From Panacibacter microcysteis (GTDB lineage: Bacteria > Bacteroidota > Bacteroidia > Chitinophagales > Chitinophagaceae): a DNA stretch of 64,000 bases. Below the pieces are notes generated by a model, which worked only from the letters and a program-made list of their open reading frames with translations, searched no databases and was not told where the DNA came from. The translations under genes were made by a program, and so were the position numbers. The stretch is from contig NZ_JADWYR010000001.1 of NCBI RefSeq assembly GCF_015831355.1, positions 1,550,001-1,614,000 of the forward strand. The letters are read 5' to 3'. Shown in pieces: positions 35,799-44,213 of this stretch. Numbering within the stretch: the first letter of the stretch is position 1; every line of letters begins with the position of its first letter.

Positions 35799-36371
35799 AT
35801 GGCACACATTACAGTAAATGAAGCACTGCCGGGCATTCGTTCCCTGCTGGCCTTTAGCCCGCTAACGGCTGAGCCGCTGGGTATGCTTGCAGAGTTGCTC
35901 CTTCGCAGCGATGAAGGCTTGTCAAAAGCAGAAAGGGAACTTATTGCAACCTATGTATCTCACCTTAATGAATGCTTCTATTGCGATCAGTCGCACGGCG
36001 CCATAGCCTGTTACTATATGAATGGTGATAACAACATTGTTGAACAGATCAGGAAGGACTTTTCGAAGGCTGCTGTTTCTGCAAAACTGAAGGCTTTGCT
36101 GAATATTGCCGGCAAAGTGCAAAAAGGTGGTAAGTATGTGACCAGTAACGACGTTGCTGCCGCAAAAAGCGCAGGTGCAACCGACCACGATATACATGAT
36201 ACCGTTTTGATTGCTGCTGCCTTTTGTTTATTTAACCGTTACGTGGATGGCCTTGCTGCCAATACACCGGATGATTTATCAACGTATGCACCAAGGGCTA
36301 AACAGGTAGCAGAAAACGGGTATGGCAAACACATTTTTACAGCTACACAGCCGGTACCGGGAACACATTAA
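35799..36371 (+). CDS. Carboxymuconolactone decarboxylase / AhpD-like protein (copy 4)
   Basis: A 190-residue paralogue starting MAHITVNEALPGIRS. The motif is CFYCDQSHGAIACYY after KAERELIATYVSHLNE; the second half is DIHDTVLIAAAFCLFNRYVDG. It lies 30 bp after copy 3 and about 150 bp before the SusC gene, separated from it by a repeat arm. Four such genes within 3.7 kb are unusual. Confidence 0.83.
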   Translation: MAHITVNEALPGIRSLLAFSPLTAEPLGMLAELLLRSDEGLSKAERELIATYVSHLNECFYCDQSHGAIACYYMNGDNNIVEQIRKDFSKAAVSAKLKALLNIAGKVQKGGKYVTSNDVAAAKSAGATDHDIHDTVLIAAAFCLFNRYVDGLAANTPDDLSTYAPRAKQVAENGYGKHIFTATQPVPGTH

Positions 36372-36427
36372 CGGTGTTGTGGCCGACCGGGCCGGAGCGC
36401 TGCAGCTGCACATTGATCTGAAAGATA

Positions 36428-36475
36428 AAGTGCTTGCGACGCAACAGGCGATGCCATGAAAAGATTGGCCGGTAC
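36428..36475 (-). repeat. Interspersed repeat arm, core D-
   Basis: Core AAGTGCTTGCGACGCAAC (36428-36445) is followed by AGGCGATGCCATGAAAAG and the outer end TGGCCGGTA. Type D shares the GTTGCGTCGCA half of type A but has a different tip. Confidence 0.72.
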
Positions 36476-36522
36476 ACAAAACCAACACAACATTATTTTG
36501 AAACAACCTCTCAAAAACGTTT

Positions 36523-39465
36523 ATGAGAAAATATAAATTATTGATGTGCTTACTGTGCCTGTATGCACCTTTGATGTTAAAGGCACAAAACAAAACATTA
36601 ACAGGTAAAGTTACCGACGCAACAGACCATGCTATTGCAGGTGCAAGTATTATGGTGAAACAATCGACCGCAGGCACGCTCACCGATGCCACAGGAAATT
36701 TTACGTTGTCGGTATCTCCATCGGCAACAGCCATCATTATCAGCGCTACCGGTTTCAGGTCTCAGACGATAGATATCGGCAGCAACCTCAGCTTTAATAT
36801 AAAGCTGGAAGAAGATGTGGCAAAGCTTGATGAAGTGGTTGTAACCGGTATTACCACCAACGTAAAACGACGCAATCTTGCCAATACTGTTGTAACCATC
36901 AGCAGTAAGCAGCTGGCTGGTATAGCACCTGCACAAACGCTTGACGGAGCCCTGGAAGGTAAAATTCCCGGCGCACTGATCAATGCGAATACAGGGGCGC
37001 CCGGCGGTGGAACATCTGTAAAATTACGCGGCGTAACCTCTGTGTACGGCAATACGCAGCCGTTATACGTGTTGGATGGCGTATTCATTGATAATACGGC
37101 AACCTCCGGCGGGCTTAATGCTGTTACCGGCGCAGGTTCCGGTGGAAGCCCTACTTCTAACCAGGACAACCCGTCGAGCCGTATTGCAGATATAAGACCG
37201 GAAGACATAGACAACATTGAAATACTGAAAGGCGCTTCTGCTGCGGCCATATATGGATCAAAAGCCTCTGCCGGTGTAATTATCATTACTACAAAAAAAG
37301 GCAGGCAGGGAAAGACCAGCATCTCTGTATCGCAGGATCTTGGCCAGATACAGGCACGCAAACTGCTGGGCGTAAGGCAGTTTAATGCAGACCGCGCAGC
37401 AAGTCTTTCATCTGACAGTGCCACCAGTGCAGCACTCAGGCAACAGTATCTTGATGCTGAAGCCGCGGGTGCAATATATAACTACGAGAAAGAAGTTTAT
37501 GGCAATAAAGGTTTTGCCAGGAACACTGTATTAAGTATGAGTGGTGGTGGGGAAAGAACCGGTTTTTACTTTTCTGCCGCTACAAAAGATGAAGAAGGCA
37601 TAGTAAAAAATACGGGCTACAAGAACACTTCTTTAAGATTGAATGTAGACCACCGGTTGAGTGATAATATCAAAATAGGATTGAGTACGAACTATATCAA
37701 TTCATCTGCAGACCGCGGCCTGTCTGGCAATGACAATGCAGGCGTGTCTTTGGGTATTGCATTATCATCCACACCTTCCTTTGCACAACTTCATCCTGAT
37801 GCATCGGGCAATTACCCGAACAACCAGTTTGCAGCTTCTAATCCTTTGCAGACAATAGCACTGATGAAAAACAATGAATCTGTAAACAGGTTTATTACAG
37901 GTATAAATGTAGAGGCGATCTTGCAAAAGGGTACAAAAAGTACCACCCGTTTTGTAGGCCGCGGCGGCGTTGATTTCTATAACCTGCAGACGACGGCATT
38001 ATTCCCGGGTATACTACAGTTCCAGGCCGTAAACAAAGGCACCTCCATACAAGGCGCTACAAAAAACCTGAATACCAATTACATTCTTTCGCTTGTCAAT
38101 TCACTGACTGTAAGTAACAGGCTTTCGCTTACCACTTCGGCAGGTGTTACGCAGGAGCGCGGCGATTATAACAACATCCTTAATGTAGCCACACAGGTAA
38201 TTGCCGGGCAATCGAATGTAGACCAGGCAGGTGCATTAACAGCCACACAGTTCAGGGCAAAATACCAGAATGACGGTGTGTTTGCCCAGGAGGAAATACT
38301 GATTGCTGATGCTATTACCGTAACAGGTGGTGTACGTTTTGACCGTTCCAGCAATAATGGTGATGTGGCAAAGTATTACGCTTATCCGAAAGCGGCCATA
38401 TCGTGGAATCTTACAAAACTGGGTATTCCTGAAAACAGTTTTTTGAATAACCTTAAACTGCGTGCCGCATATGGCGAGGCCACCAATGTACCTGCATACG
38501 GCAGCAAGTTTACTTCTGCGGTAGTATCCAATATCGGAGGAAACCCCGGCTCGCTTATTAACATACAAAAAGGCGATCCGTCTATCAGGCCAGAAAGACA
38601 GAAAGAGTTTGAAACAGGCATCGATTTTAGTATGCTGAAAGGAAGATTGGGTTTTGAAGTAACGTATTACAGCAAAAAGATCAACGACTTTCTCATGCTT
38701 GGAAACTTGCCTGCATCATCAGGATTTTCCACGCAATGGCTGAATGCAGGAGACCTGCGTAACCGCGGTATTGAAGTAGGTATGAATGCAAAACCTATCG
38801 TCTCAAAAATAATTACCTGGACAAGTTCTGTAAACTTCTGGTTCAACCGGTCTATGGTTACCAGGTATACATTGCCACCGGTGCCACAGGGTTCATTTGG
38901 TTATGTACTGGGCTCTTTCCAGATAGAAGAAGGAAAACCTGCCACACAGATCGTTGGGCTAAACGGTGCTGGTGTTGGTGTATTGGGTGATGCGGAACCG
39001 CGCTTCCAGATGAATACCTACAACGAGATAACATTCCGCAACCGCCTTAGTCTTCGCTTCCTGATGCACTGGAAAAAAGGTGGAGACAATATCAACCTTA
39101 CTTCTTTGCAAAACGATTTTGGTGGCACCAGTGCAGACTTCGACAATGTAACCAATAAAACCGGGCTGCCCGATGGTATTTACCGCATTACACAGGTTGG
39201 TGTAACCGCCGAACAATTTGTGAAAGATGCGAGCTACCTGCGTTTGAGAGAAATAGGTCTTTATTACTCTTTTACTACCATGCCGGTCGATTTTGTTAAA
39301 GGCTTACGCATAGGCGTATCGCTCAATAACTATCTCACCTTTACCAAATACAATTCTTACGATCCCGAAGTATCCAATTTTGGAACAGGTTTCTCACAGG
39401 GTGTAGATGTAGATCCTTACCCTGCCACCAAACGTGCAGATTTACATATTGCTGTTGACTTCTAA
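36523..39465 (+). CDS. SusC/RagA family TonB-dependent outer-membrane transporter
   Basis: A 980-residue protein with signal peptide (ending LMLKAQN), a carboxypeptidase-like beta-sandwich (TLTGKVTDATDHAIAGAS, about residues 24-105), a plug domain with the TonB-box-like LDEVVVTGITT, plug motifs PLYVLDGVFID and NIEILKGASAAAIYG, and a long barrel ending in phenylalanine (HIAVDF). It imports a ligand bound by the SusD partner 12 bp downstream, driven by TonB. The ligand is unknown; no glycoside hydrolase, sigma or anti-sigma gene is adjacent, so a polysaccharide is not indicated. Confidence 0.93.
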   Translation: MRKYKLLMCLLCLYAPLMLKAQNKTLTGKVTDATDHAIAGASIMVKQSTAGTLTDATGNFTLSVSPSATAIIISATGFRSQTIDIGSNLSFNIKLEEDVAKLDEVVVTGITTNVKRRNLANTVVTISSKQLAGIAPAQTLDGALEGKIPGALINANTGAPGGGTSVKLRGVTSVYGNTQPLYVLDGVFIDNTATSGGLNAVTGAGSGGSPTSNQDNPSSRIADIRPEDIDNIEILKGASAAAIYGSKASAGVIIITTKKGRQGKTSISVSQDLGQIQARKLLGVRQFNADRAASLSSDSATSAALRQQYLDAEAAGAIYNYEKEVYGNKGFARNTVLSMSGGGERTGFYFSAATKDEEGIVKNTGYKNTSLRLNVDHRLSDNIKIGLSTNYINSSADRGLSGNDNAGVSLGIALSSTPSFAQLHPDASGNYPNNQFAASNPLQTIALMKNNESVNRFITGINVEAILQKGTKSTTRFVGRGGVDFYNLQTTALFPGILQFQAVNKGTSIQGATKNLNTNYILSLVNSLTVSNRLSLTTSAGVTQERGDYNNILNVATQVIAGQSNVDQAGALTATQFRAKYQNDGVFAQEEILIADAITVTGGVRFDRSSNNGDVAKYYAYPKAAISWNLTKLGIPENSFLNNLKLRAAYGEATNVPAYGSKFTSAVVSNIGGNPGSLINIQKGDPSIRPERQKEFETGIDFSMLKGRLGFEVTYYSKKINDFLMLGNLPASSGFSTQWLNAGDLRNRGIEVGMNAKPIVSKIITWTSSVNFWFNRSMVTRYTLPPVPQGSFGYVLGSFQIEEGKPATQIVGLNGAGVGVLGDAEPRFQMNTYNEITFRNRLSLRFLMHWKKGGDNINLTSLQNDFGGTSADFDNVTNKTGLPDGIYRITQVGVTAEQFVKDASYLRLREIGLYYSFTTMPVDFVKGLRIGVSLNNYLTFTKYNSYDPEVSNFGTGFSQGVDVDPYPATKRADLHIAVDF

Positions 39466-39477
39466 ACTTACCAAATC

Positions 39478-40779
39478 ATGAAAAGAAATAATCGCATTCA
39501 AATAATCATTGTGTTTGCAGCGTTGGCCGCCCTTGTATCCTGTAAAAAAGATTATGGCAACCTGAACACACCAACTGCCGAACAGTTTTTAAACAATGCT
39601 TCTAAAAGTGAATTGAATAACCTTGTAAGTGGTGCAGAATCGGGCATGCGCAATAATCTTGCTTTGTACCTTGATGATGTAGGCACCATAGGCAGGGAGG
39701 TCTACCGGTTTTCCGGTTCAGAGCCACGCTACATAACAGACCTGCTTGGTGCAAATGATGGCAGCCTCAGCAACAGTAATTTTTACATTACCAATCCGTG
39801 GGCATCCAGGTACCGCGTAGTAAAGAACTGTAACATACTTGCAGAAGCGGCGCTAAATTCTTCGCAGGTAAGTGCAGCAGAAAAAAGCGGCTACATTGGC
39901 TTTGCCAGAACCATTAAGGCGTACCAGTTATTACTCAATCTTAATCTTACCGATTCAAATGGCATCAGAACAGATGTTGCCAATCCTGATGCGCTGGGCC
40001 CCATTGTGAGCAGGGCAGATGCACTTAATGCCATTGCCGCATTGCTCGATTCTGCCAAAACAGATCTTACCGGTGCAGCAATAGCTTTCCCGCTGGCAGG
40101 GTTTGCCGGTTTTAACGATGCTGCCGGTCTACTGAAGGTAAACCGTGCCATTGCAGGCAGGGTTGCTATATATCGCAGCCAATGGAGCGAGGCCCTGGCA
40201 GATCTTGATGAATCTTTTTTTGACCTTGGCGGAGACCTTTATGGGGGCGTTAACCACATCTTCCGTACAGGTTCAGGCGACCAGCTTAACCCGGCGTTTA
40301 TTCCGCAGAATCAAACAGGTGAAACACGCCTGGCACATCCTTCTTATGCTGCAGATATCGAAGACGGAGACGATAGAATAAACAAGGCAACTTTGCGTAA
40401 TGCAACTGCCTCGCTAAATGGGCTAAGCAGCAACCGCGATGTTTGGGTGTACACCTCATCTACTGCAAACATTCCCATTATTCGCAATGAAGAACTGATA
40501 CTTATTTACGCGGAAGCTAACATTCAAACCGGTAATTTTAGTGAAGCAGTGAAGGCTGTTAACGTTATCCGAAATGCACATGGCCTGAACGATTATACAG
40601 GAGCCCTTACAACTGATGCATTGGTTGATGAAATGCTGCTTCAGCGCCGGTACTCTTTATTTTATGAGGGCCACAGGTGGATTGATATGCGCCGGTATAA
40701 CAAACTGGATGAATTGCCAACAGACAGGCCTGCTGATGATATATGGACTAAATTTCCATTACCCGTAAGCGAGGGCTAA
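39478..40779 (+). CDS. SusD/RagB family lipoprotein
   Basis: A 433-residue outer-membrane lipoprotein with lipobox LAALVSCKKD. The SusD fold is shown by early helices (PWASRYRVVKNCNIL), the tetratricopeptide-like region, and the C-terminal signature NEELILIYAEANIQTG with LQRRYSLFYEGHRWIDMRR. It caps the SusC barrel and captures the ligand. Immediately downstream of SusC. Length is on the short side of normal but with the full signature. Confidence 0.92.
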   Translation: MKRNNRIQIIIVFAALAALVSCKKDYGNLNTPTAEQFLNNASKSELNNLVSGAESGMRNNLALYLDDVGTIGREVYRFSGSEPRYITDLLGANDGSLSNSNFYITNPWASRYRVVKNCNILAEAALNSSQVSAAEKSGYIGFARTIKAYQLLLNLNLTDSNGIRTDVANPDALGPIVSRADALNAIAALLDSAKTDLTGAAIAFPLAGFAGFNDAAGLLKVNRAIAGRVAIYRSQWSEALADLDESFFDLGGDLYGGVNHIFRTGSGDQLNPAFIPQNQTGETRLAHPSYAADIEDGDDRINKATLRNATASLNGLSSNRDVWVYTSSTANIPIIRNEELILIYAEANIQTGNFSEAVKAVNVIRNAHGLNDYTGALTTDALVDEMLLQRRYSLFYEGHRWIDMRRYNKLDELPTDRPADDIWTKFPLPVSEG

Positions 40780-40788
40780 TAGAATAAT

Positions 40789-41000
40789 TATGAACCCGGC
40801 TGCAGCATAAGCATGAAGCTCCTGTTGCGTCGCACTCTTCAACGCATGAAACACTGTTGAACAAAAGCGATGCATAAGTATTCCAGGATTTGCAGGCTGG
40901 TGAGCATAGATGTGCATGTTACACTATGCCGAAATATTTGTCAAACGCACAAGAGTGCGACGCAACGATGCTTAATAGTAGCAATGCAGCCGGGTTCATA
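40789..41000. repeat. Interspersed repeat element with perfect 16-bp terminal inverted repeats (core A+ / core A-)
   Basis: The ends TATGAACCCGGCTGCA (40789-40804) and its exact complement (40985-41000) define a 212-bp element. Inside are a core A variant (40824-40843, tip TTCAAC) and an inverted core A (40947-40966). It begins 10 bp after the SusD stop. This is the best-preserved copy and defines the outer limits of the family. Confidence 0.88.
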
Positions 41001-41029
41001 CCATTAATATTTAAAATGCTCAACGTGTT

Positions 41030-42214
41030 ATGAAAACATTTTTACTGATTACCGGGCTGCTTATTCTTTTTGCAGCTGAAATTTTGCGTGTGTATTTTAT
41101 TATGCCTTTTCCCGGCAGCCAGTATAATAATACTATTGATCTTGCCTACTGGATTGCAAACAATATTACGTGGATAAGAATTGTTGCTTTACTCATGATC
41201 GCTTTGCCGGTGACAAACATTTTCAGGAAAGCAAAGCCATGGAAGAAGATTGCAACCGGCGCAATACTATTGCTCTATGGTGTAATATTTTTCATGTTCA
41301 ACTTTCGCTTTGAGGCAGATAAAATGTTTTACCAGCCTTCTGTAAAAAATATGGCACCTGCTTCTGAAAATACTGTGAATGCGTCAAAACTGGTAATTGG
41401 CGTTACAATCAATGGCGAAGCAAAAGCATACCCTGTACAGTTGATCGGTTACCACCACCAGGTAAGAGATACGATTGGTAATACCCCTGTAATGGTTACT
41501 TATTGCACCGTATGCAGAACTGGAAGGGTATTTAGTCCTGTAGTAAACGGCCAACCAGAAAATTTCAGGCTGGTAGGTATGGATCACTTCAATGCGATGT
41601 TTGAAGATGGCACTACCAAAAGCTGGTGGCAGCAAGCCACAGGCGTTGCCATAACCGGGAAACTAAAAGGGCGGCGCCTGCCTGAAATACCTTCGGAGCA
41701 GATGACGCTTGCTTCATGGCTTGGCGAGCACCCGAACTCGCTGGTAATGCAGCCTGATACGTTGTACAAAAAGGATTATGATGATCTGGCTGAATACGAC
41801 AAAGGAACGTTGAAAAGCAGCCTGGAAAAAAGAGACAGCGCATCCTGGAAATTTAAATCGTGGGTAGTGGGTGTGGTACATGGGGGGAATGCAAAAGCTT
41901 ATGACTGGAATGCATTAACAGCAAAAGGATTGTTGCAGGATTCTTTGCCGGGCTTGCCGCTGCTGATTACACTCGCAAATGATACTGCTTCTTTTTATGT
42001 ACTGAACCGGACTGTTGCAGGAAATACGTTAACGTTCATAAAAGATACCACAGCCAATGTGCTAAGGGATACCAATACCAATTCAGTATGGACCATTGCA
42101 GGTGTTTGTACTGCAGGGTTATTGAAAGATGCGAAACTACGCAGAGTTCAATCATACCAGGAGTTCTGGCATTCCTGGCAAACATTTCATCCGCAGACGA
42201 AACGTTATCCGTAA
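41030..42214 (+). CDS. DUF3179 domain membrane protein
   Basis: A 394-residue protein with about three membrane segments in the first 95 residues followed by a large soluble domain outside the membrane. The DUF3179 signature is seen as VMVTYCTVCRTGRVF with flanking IGVTINGEAKAYPV and GTTKSWWQQATGVAITG. The family function is unknown; the paired cysteines and histidines suggest a redox or metal role (inference). It follows the SusCD pair on the same strand but is separated by a repeat element. Confidence 0.85.
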   Translation: MKTFLLITGLLILFAAEILRVYFIMPFPGSQYNNTIDLAYWIANNITWIRIVALLMIALPVTNIFRKAKPWKKIATGAILLLYGVIFFMFNFRFEADKMFYQPSVKNMAPASENTVNASKLVIGVTINGEAKAYPVQLIGYHHQVRDTIGNTPVMVTYCTVCRTGRVFSPVVNGQPENFRLVGMDHFNAMFEDGTTKSWWQQATGVAITGKLKGRRLPEIPSEQMTLASWLGEHPNSLVMQPDTLYKKDYDDLAEYDKGTLKSSLEKRDSASWKFKSWVVGVVHGGNAKAYDWNALTAKGLLQDSLPGLPLLITLANDTASFYVLNRTVAGNTLTFIKDTTANVLRDTNTNSVWTIAGVCTAGLLKDAKLRRVQSYQEFWHSWQTFHPQTKRYP

Positions 42215-42707
42215 TGCAGGATGAATAATATTCGGCCAATTTTCTTCTATGCTGGTGAACAATTTATCTTAATCATTTAAGATAAATAGGATTTATTCAT
42301 TGCCGTGTTTACTTGCCGGGATGGTAAAATTTAAATGGTGCTTTATTTTTTGTAATAAGTGCCGGTGCTTTTGTAATAAGTGCAACGTTTCACGAATAAC
42401 TGCTTACTTTCCCCCCAATCAGAACCACTTTCTTTTAGCCCGCCTAAATCTTCTGAAACCTTTACCAGCTAAGGTTTACAGGTAAGGCAAACCGCATTTT
42501 ACCTGAATAAACTAATTAACGTTAGAATAGTTGGCAGCCTTATTTTAATTGCACTTTTTTTGTAATATGAATAAACATATATAATTATGTAAAATATTTA
42601 AGGATCACGATTTCATTCATATTCCTGCTTAGTCGTGATTAGATATAGCGGTTCCATAATAAATCTTGCAATAGAAAAATTAATCATAAACCTAAAAAAC
42701 AAAGATC
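42215..42707. other. AT-rich gap of 493 bp: hairpin and short tandem repeat, no gene
   Basis: An AT-rich hairpin with 10-bp arms (ATTTATCTTA 42262-42271, complement 42278-42287) lies 48 bp after the DUF3179 stop. A 21-bp unit containing TTTTGTAATAAGTGC is repeated at 42348 and 42369. The short frame at 42300-42485 has no start context or homology and overlaps the tandem repeat, so I do not call it. The rest probably holds the upstream region of the gene at 42708. Confidence 0.6.
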
Positions 42708-43364
42708 ATGCGACTCAAATCATTCATTCCCGGCCTGGCAGTACTATTTTGTATCATTTCCTTAAATACGAATGCACAAACTGGCTGTTGTCCTTCCCCC
42801 GATAGTTTGATGGTAACTTCTGTAACAGATTCTTCTTTTTGTGTTAAGTGGAAAATAAAAGACACGATAGGATGTGATACGCCAAAATTGGGGCAATTGC
42901 AATATCGTGCTGTTGGAGCGGCCGTATGGACGAGAGTTAATGTTACCTATAGCGGTAGCGCCACATATGCAGTAAAGTGCGACACTGCAACCTCGTGTAC
43001 AAAATATCAGTGGAGGGTGAGAAATCTTTGTATACATGGAGATACAACGTATACTAATTGGATAACAGGGCAAAGATTTGCGACAAAATGTGATACAAGT
43101 ATTTTTAGAAAAAATATTAATGTTAAGATTATTCCTAATCCTGCAGCCGATAATATTCTTCTTGAAGGCATCAATCTCAGTATGAGCAAAGCAAAAGTTA
43201 CCATCAGCAGTATGTCGGGTAATATCAGGTATCAACAACTACACCTGGTAACGGGTGAGCATTTAAGGTTACCAATAAATATTTCTAACTGGGAAGACGG
43301 AGTTTATTTTGTTACCATCAGTGATGGCAAAGAAAATTACAGATACAGTTTTATCAAGCAATAG
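42708..43364 (+). CDS. Secreted protein with fibronectin-like domain and T9SS sorting domain
   Basis: A 218-residue exported protein: signal peptide (ending NTNAQTG), a cysteine-containing fibronectin type III-like domain (about residues 30-125; SSFCVKWKIKD, YQWRVRNLC) and a C-terminal type A T9SS domain (about residues 140-218) with IIPNPAADNILLEG, the central KVTISSMSG strand and the end GVYFVTISDGKENYRYSF. It is expected to be moved across the outer membrane by the Por/T9SS system and attached or released. Several Cys-rich pairs (TGCC, TSC, KCDTS) suggest disulfides. Function unknown. Confidence 0.85.
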   Translation: MRLKSFIPGLAVLFCIISLNTNAQTGCCPSPDSLMVTSVTDSSFCVKWKIKDTIGCDTPKLGQLQYRAVGAAVWTRVNVTYSGSATYAVKCDTATSCTKYQWRVRNLCIHGDTTYTNWITGQRFATKCDTSIFRKNINVKIIPNPAADNILLEGINLSMSKAKVTISSMSGNIRYQQLHLVTGEHLRLPINISNWEDGVYFVTISDGKENYRYSFIKQ

Positions 43365-43440
43365 CCTGATGGAAATGTACATCTGCGCATTTTAAGTCAA
43401 TAAACAGCACTGTATTCAATTCGTAAGGCGGAGCCGCGGA

Positions 43441-43515
43441 CTGCAGTAGCCAAAAGATATACAGGTGAAGCGCTTGCGACGCAACGATGCTGCCATGAAA
43501 ACTGAAGCTGGTAGT
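43441..43515 (-). repeat. Interspersed repeat arm, core D- (local duplicate)
   Basis: Core AAGCGCTTGCGACGCAAC lies at 43468-43485. The stretch 43441-43510 is nearly identical to 43904-43973, so this copy arose by local duplication. It is the only copy that breaks the alternating orientation. Confidence 0.78.
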
Positions 43516-43581
43516 ATATGTTTTACACGGTTGTATTATGTTTTCATAAATACTAACATGAATGTTTTGTGCATAGTGCAG

Positions 43582-43614
43582 ACTTAAGCAGGCAAAATAG
43601 CCTGCTTAAGTTTT
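43582..43614 (+). terminator. Terminator-like hairpin after the T9SS cargo gene
   Basis: A perfect 12-bp stem ACTTAAGCAGGC/GCCTGCTTAAGT (43582-43593 and 43600-43611) with a 6-nt loop and a short TTTT. It lies about 220 bp after the nearest stop codon, past a repeat arm. Confidence 0.6.
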
Positions 43615-43758
43615 AAAGAATAATCTATCAAACTGCGAATAACGCGTACTTTGAATCACACATTTGATGATCCATGTTATAATCGTAAACCGGCTATTGT
43701 TTTTATGGCTTTAGCTCTCATGGCTTGAACGGACACCAATAGAAAGCAGAATATTGGG

Positions 43759-43976
43759 TTACCGGCAACAATGCTACTATGAGCTTTTGTTGTGTCACTC
43801 ACTTGTACGTTCGGCTCTTTATGGGCAACAGGTAACCTCTTTCTATTTTACAACCGGGTCACGTTTTATCGCTTATACTTTAATACGATTTTATAGCAGC
43901 ATACTACAGTCGCCAAAAGATATACAGGTGAAGTGCTTGCGACGCAACGATGCCGCCATGAAAACTGAAGCTGGTA
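43759..43976. repeat. Interspersed repeat pair (core B+ / core D-)
   Basis: Core B in plus orientation (43789-43808, perfect) faces core D at 43931-43948. Outer ends are TTACCGGC (43759-43766) and AGCTGGTA. With 43441-43515 and the hairpins it accounts for most of the 690-bp gap 43365-44057, in which I see no gene. Confidence 0.78.
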
Positions 43977-44020
43977 TTACTGCCTGTATTTATTTTCTTA
44001 CTGTGAACATTTGTGTAAAC

Positions 44021-44051
44021 AAAAAAGCAGCTACAAACTGTAACTGCTTTT
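44021..44051 (-). terminator. Terminator of the tRNA(CAU) transcript
   Basis: Arms GCAGCTACA (44027-44035) and TGTAACTGC (44039-44047), one G-T pair, loop of 3; on the minus strand it ends in TTTTTT. It begins 7 bp after the tRNA. A close relative, with the same GCAGTTACA arm, follows tRNA-Asn. Confidence 0.85.
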
Positions 44052-44057
44052 ACCAAG

Positions 44058-44131
44058 TGGGCCCACTCGGGCTTGAACCAAGGACCCCCTGATTATGAGT
44101 CAGGTGCTCTAACCAGCTGAGCTATAGGCCC
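44058..44131 (-). tRNA. tRNA with CAU anticodon (tRNA-Ile2 or elongator tRNA-Met)
   Basis: The 74-nt cloverleaf has acceptor stem GGGCCTA/TGGGCCC, D-arm AGCTCAGCTGGTTAGAGC, anticodon loop CTCATAA on a CCTGA/TCAGG stem, and T-arm GGTTCAAGCCC. CCA is not encoded (next bases are CTT). Anticodon CAT could be elongator Met or, if modified by TilS to lysidine, Ile for AUA codons. The C4-G69 and C5-G68 pairs fit the known TilS determinants of tRNA-Ile2, but this is only suggestive. It is not the initiator, as the acceptor starts with a G-C pair. Confidence 0.93.
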
Positions 44132-44162
44132 GCATGCCGGAACCGGCAATGCTTTGGGAGCG

Positions 44163-44192
44163 CAAAAATAGAAAAATTAGCCTACTTTCCAA
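44163..44192 (-). promoter_or_regulatory. Promoter of the tRNA(CAU) gene
   Basis: On the minus strand TTG (44192-44190), a 19-nt spacer and TATTTTTG (44170-44163) match the Bacteroidota consensus. It lies 31 bp upstream of the tRNA 5' end. Confidence 0.75.
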
Positions 44193-44213
44193 GAATTAAT
44201 CAGTAAGAATAGT

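Noticed and set aside
42300-42485. 61-residue frame rich in Cys and Lys
   Set aside because: Its CNKC-like repeats come from the 21-bp DNA tandem repeat; there is no start context or homology.
43754-44092. 112-residue frame overlapping the tRNA(CAU) region
   Set aside because: It runs through a repeat pair, a terminator and the antisense of the tRNA; no protein-like composition or homology.
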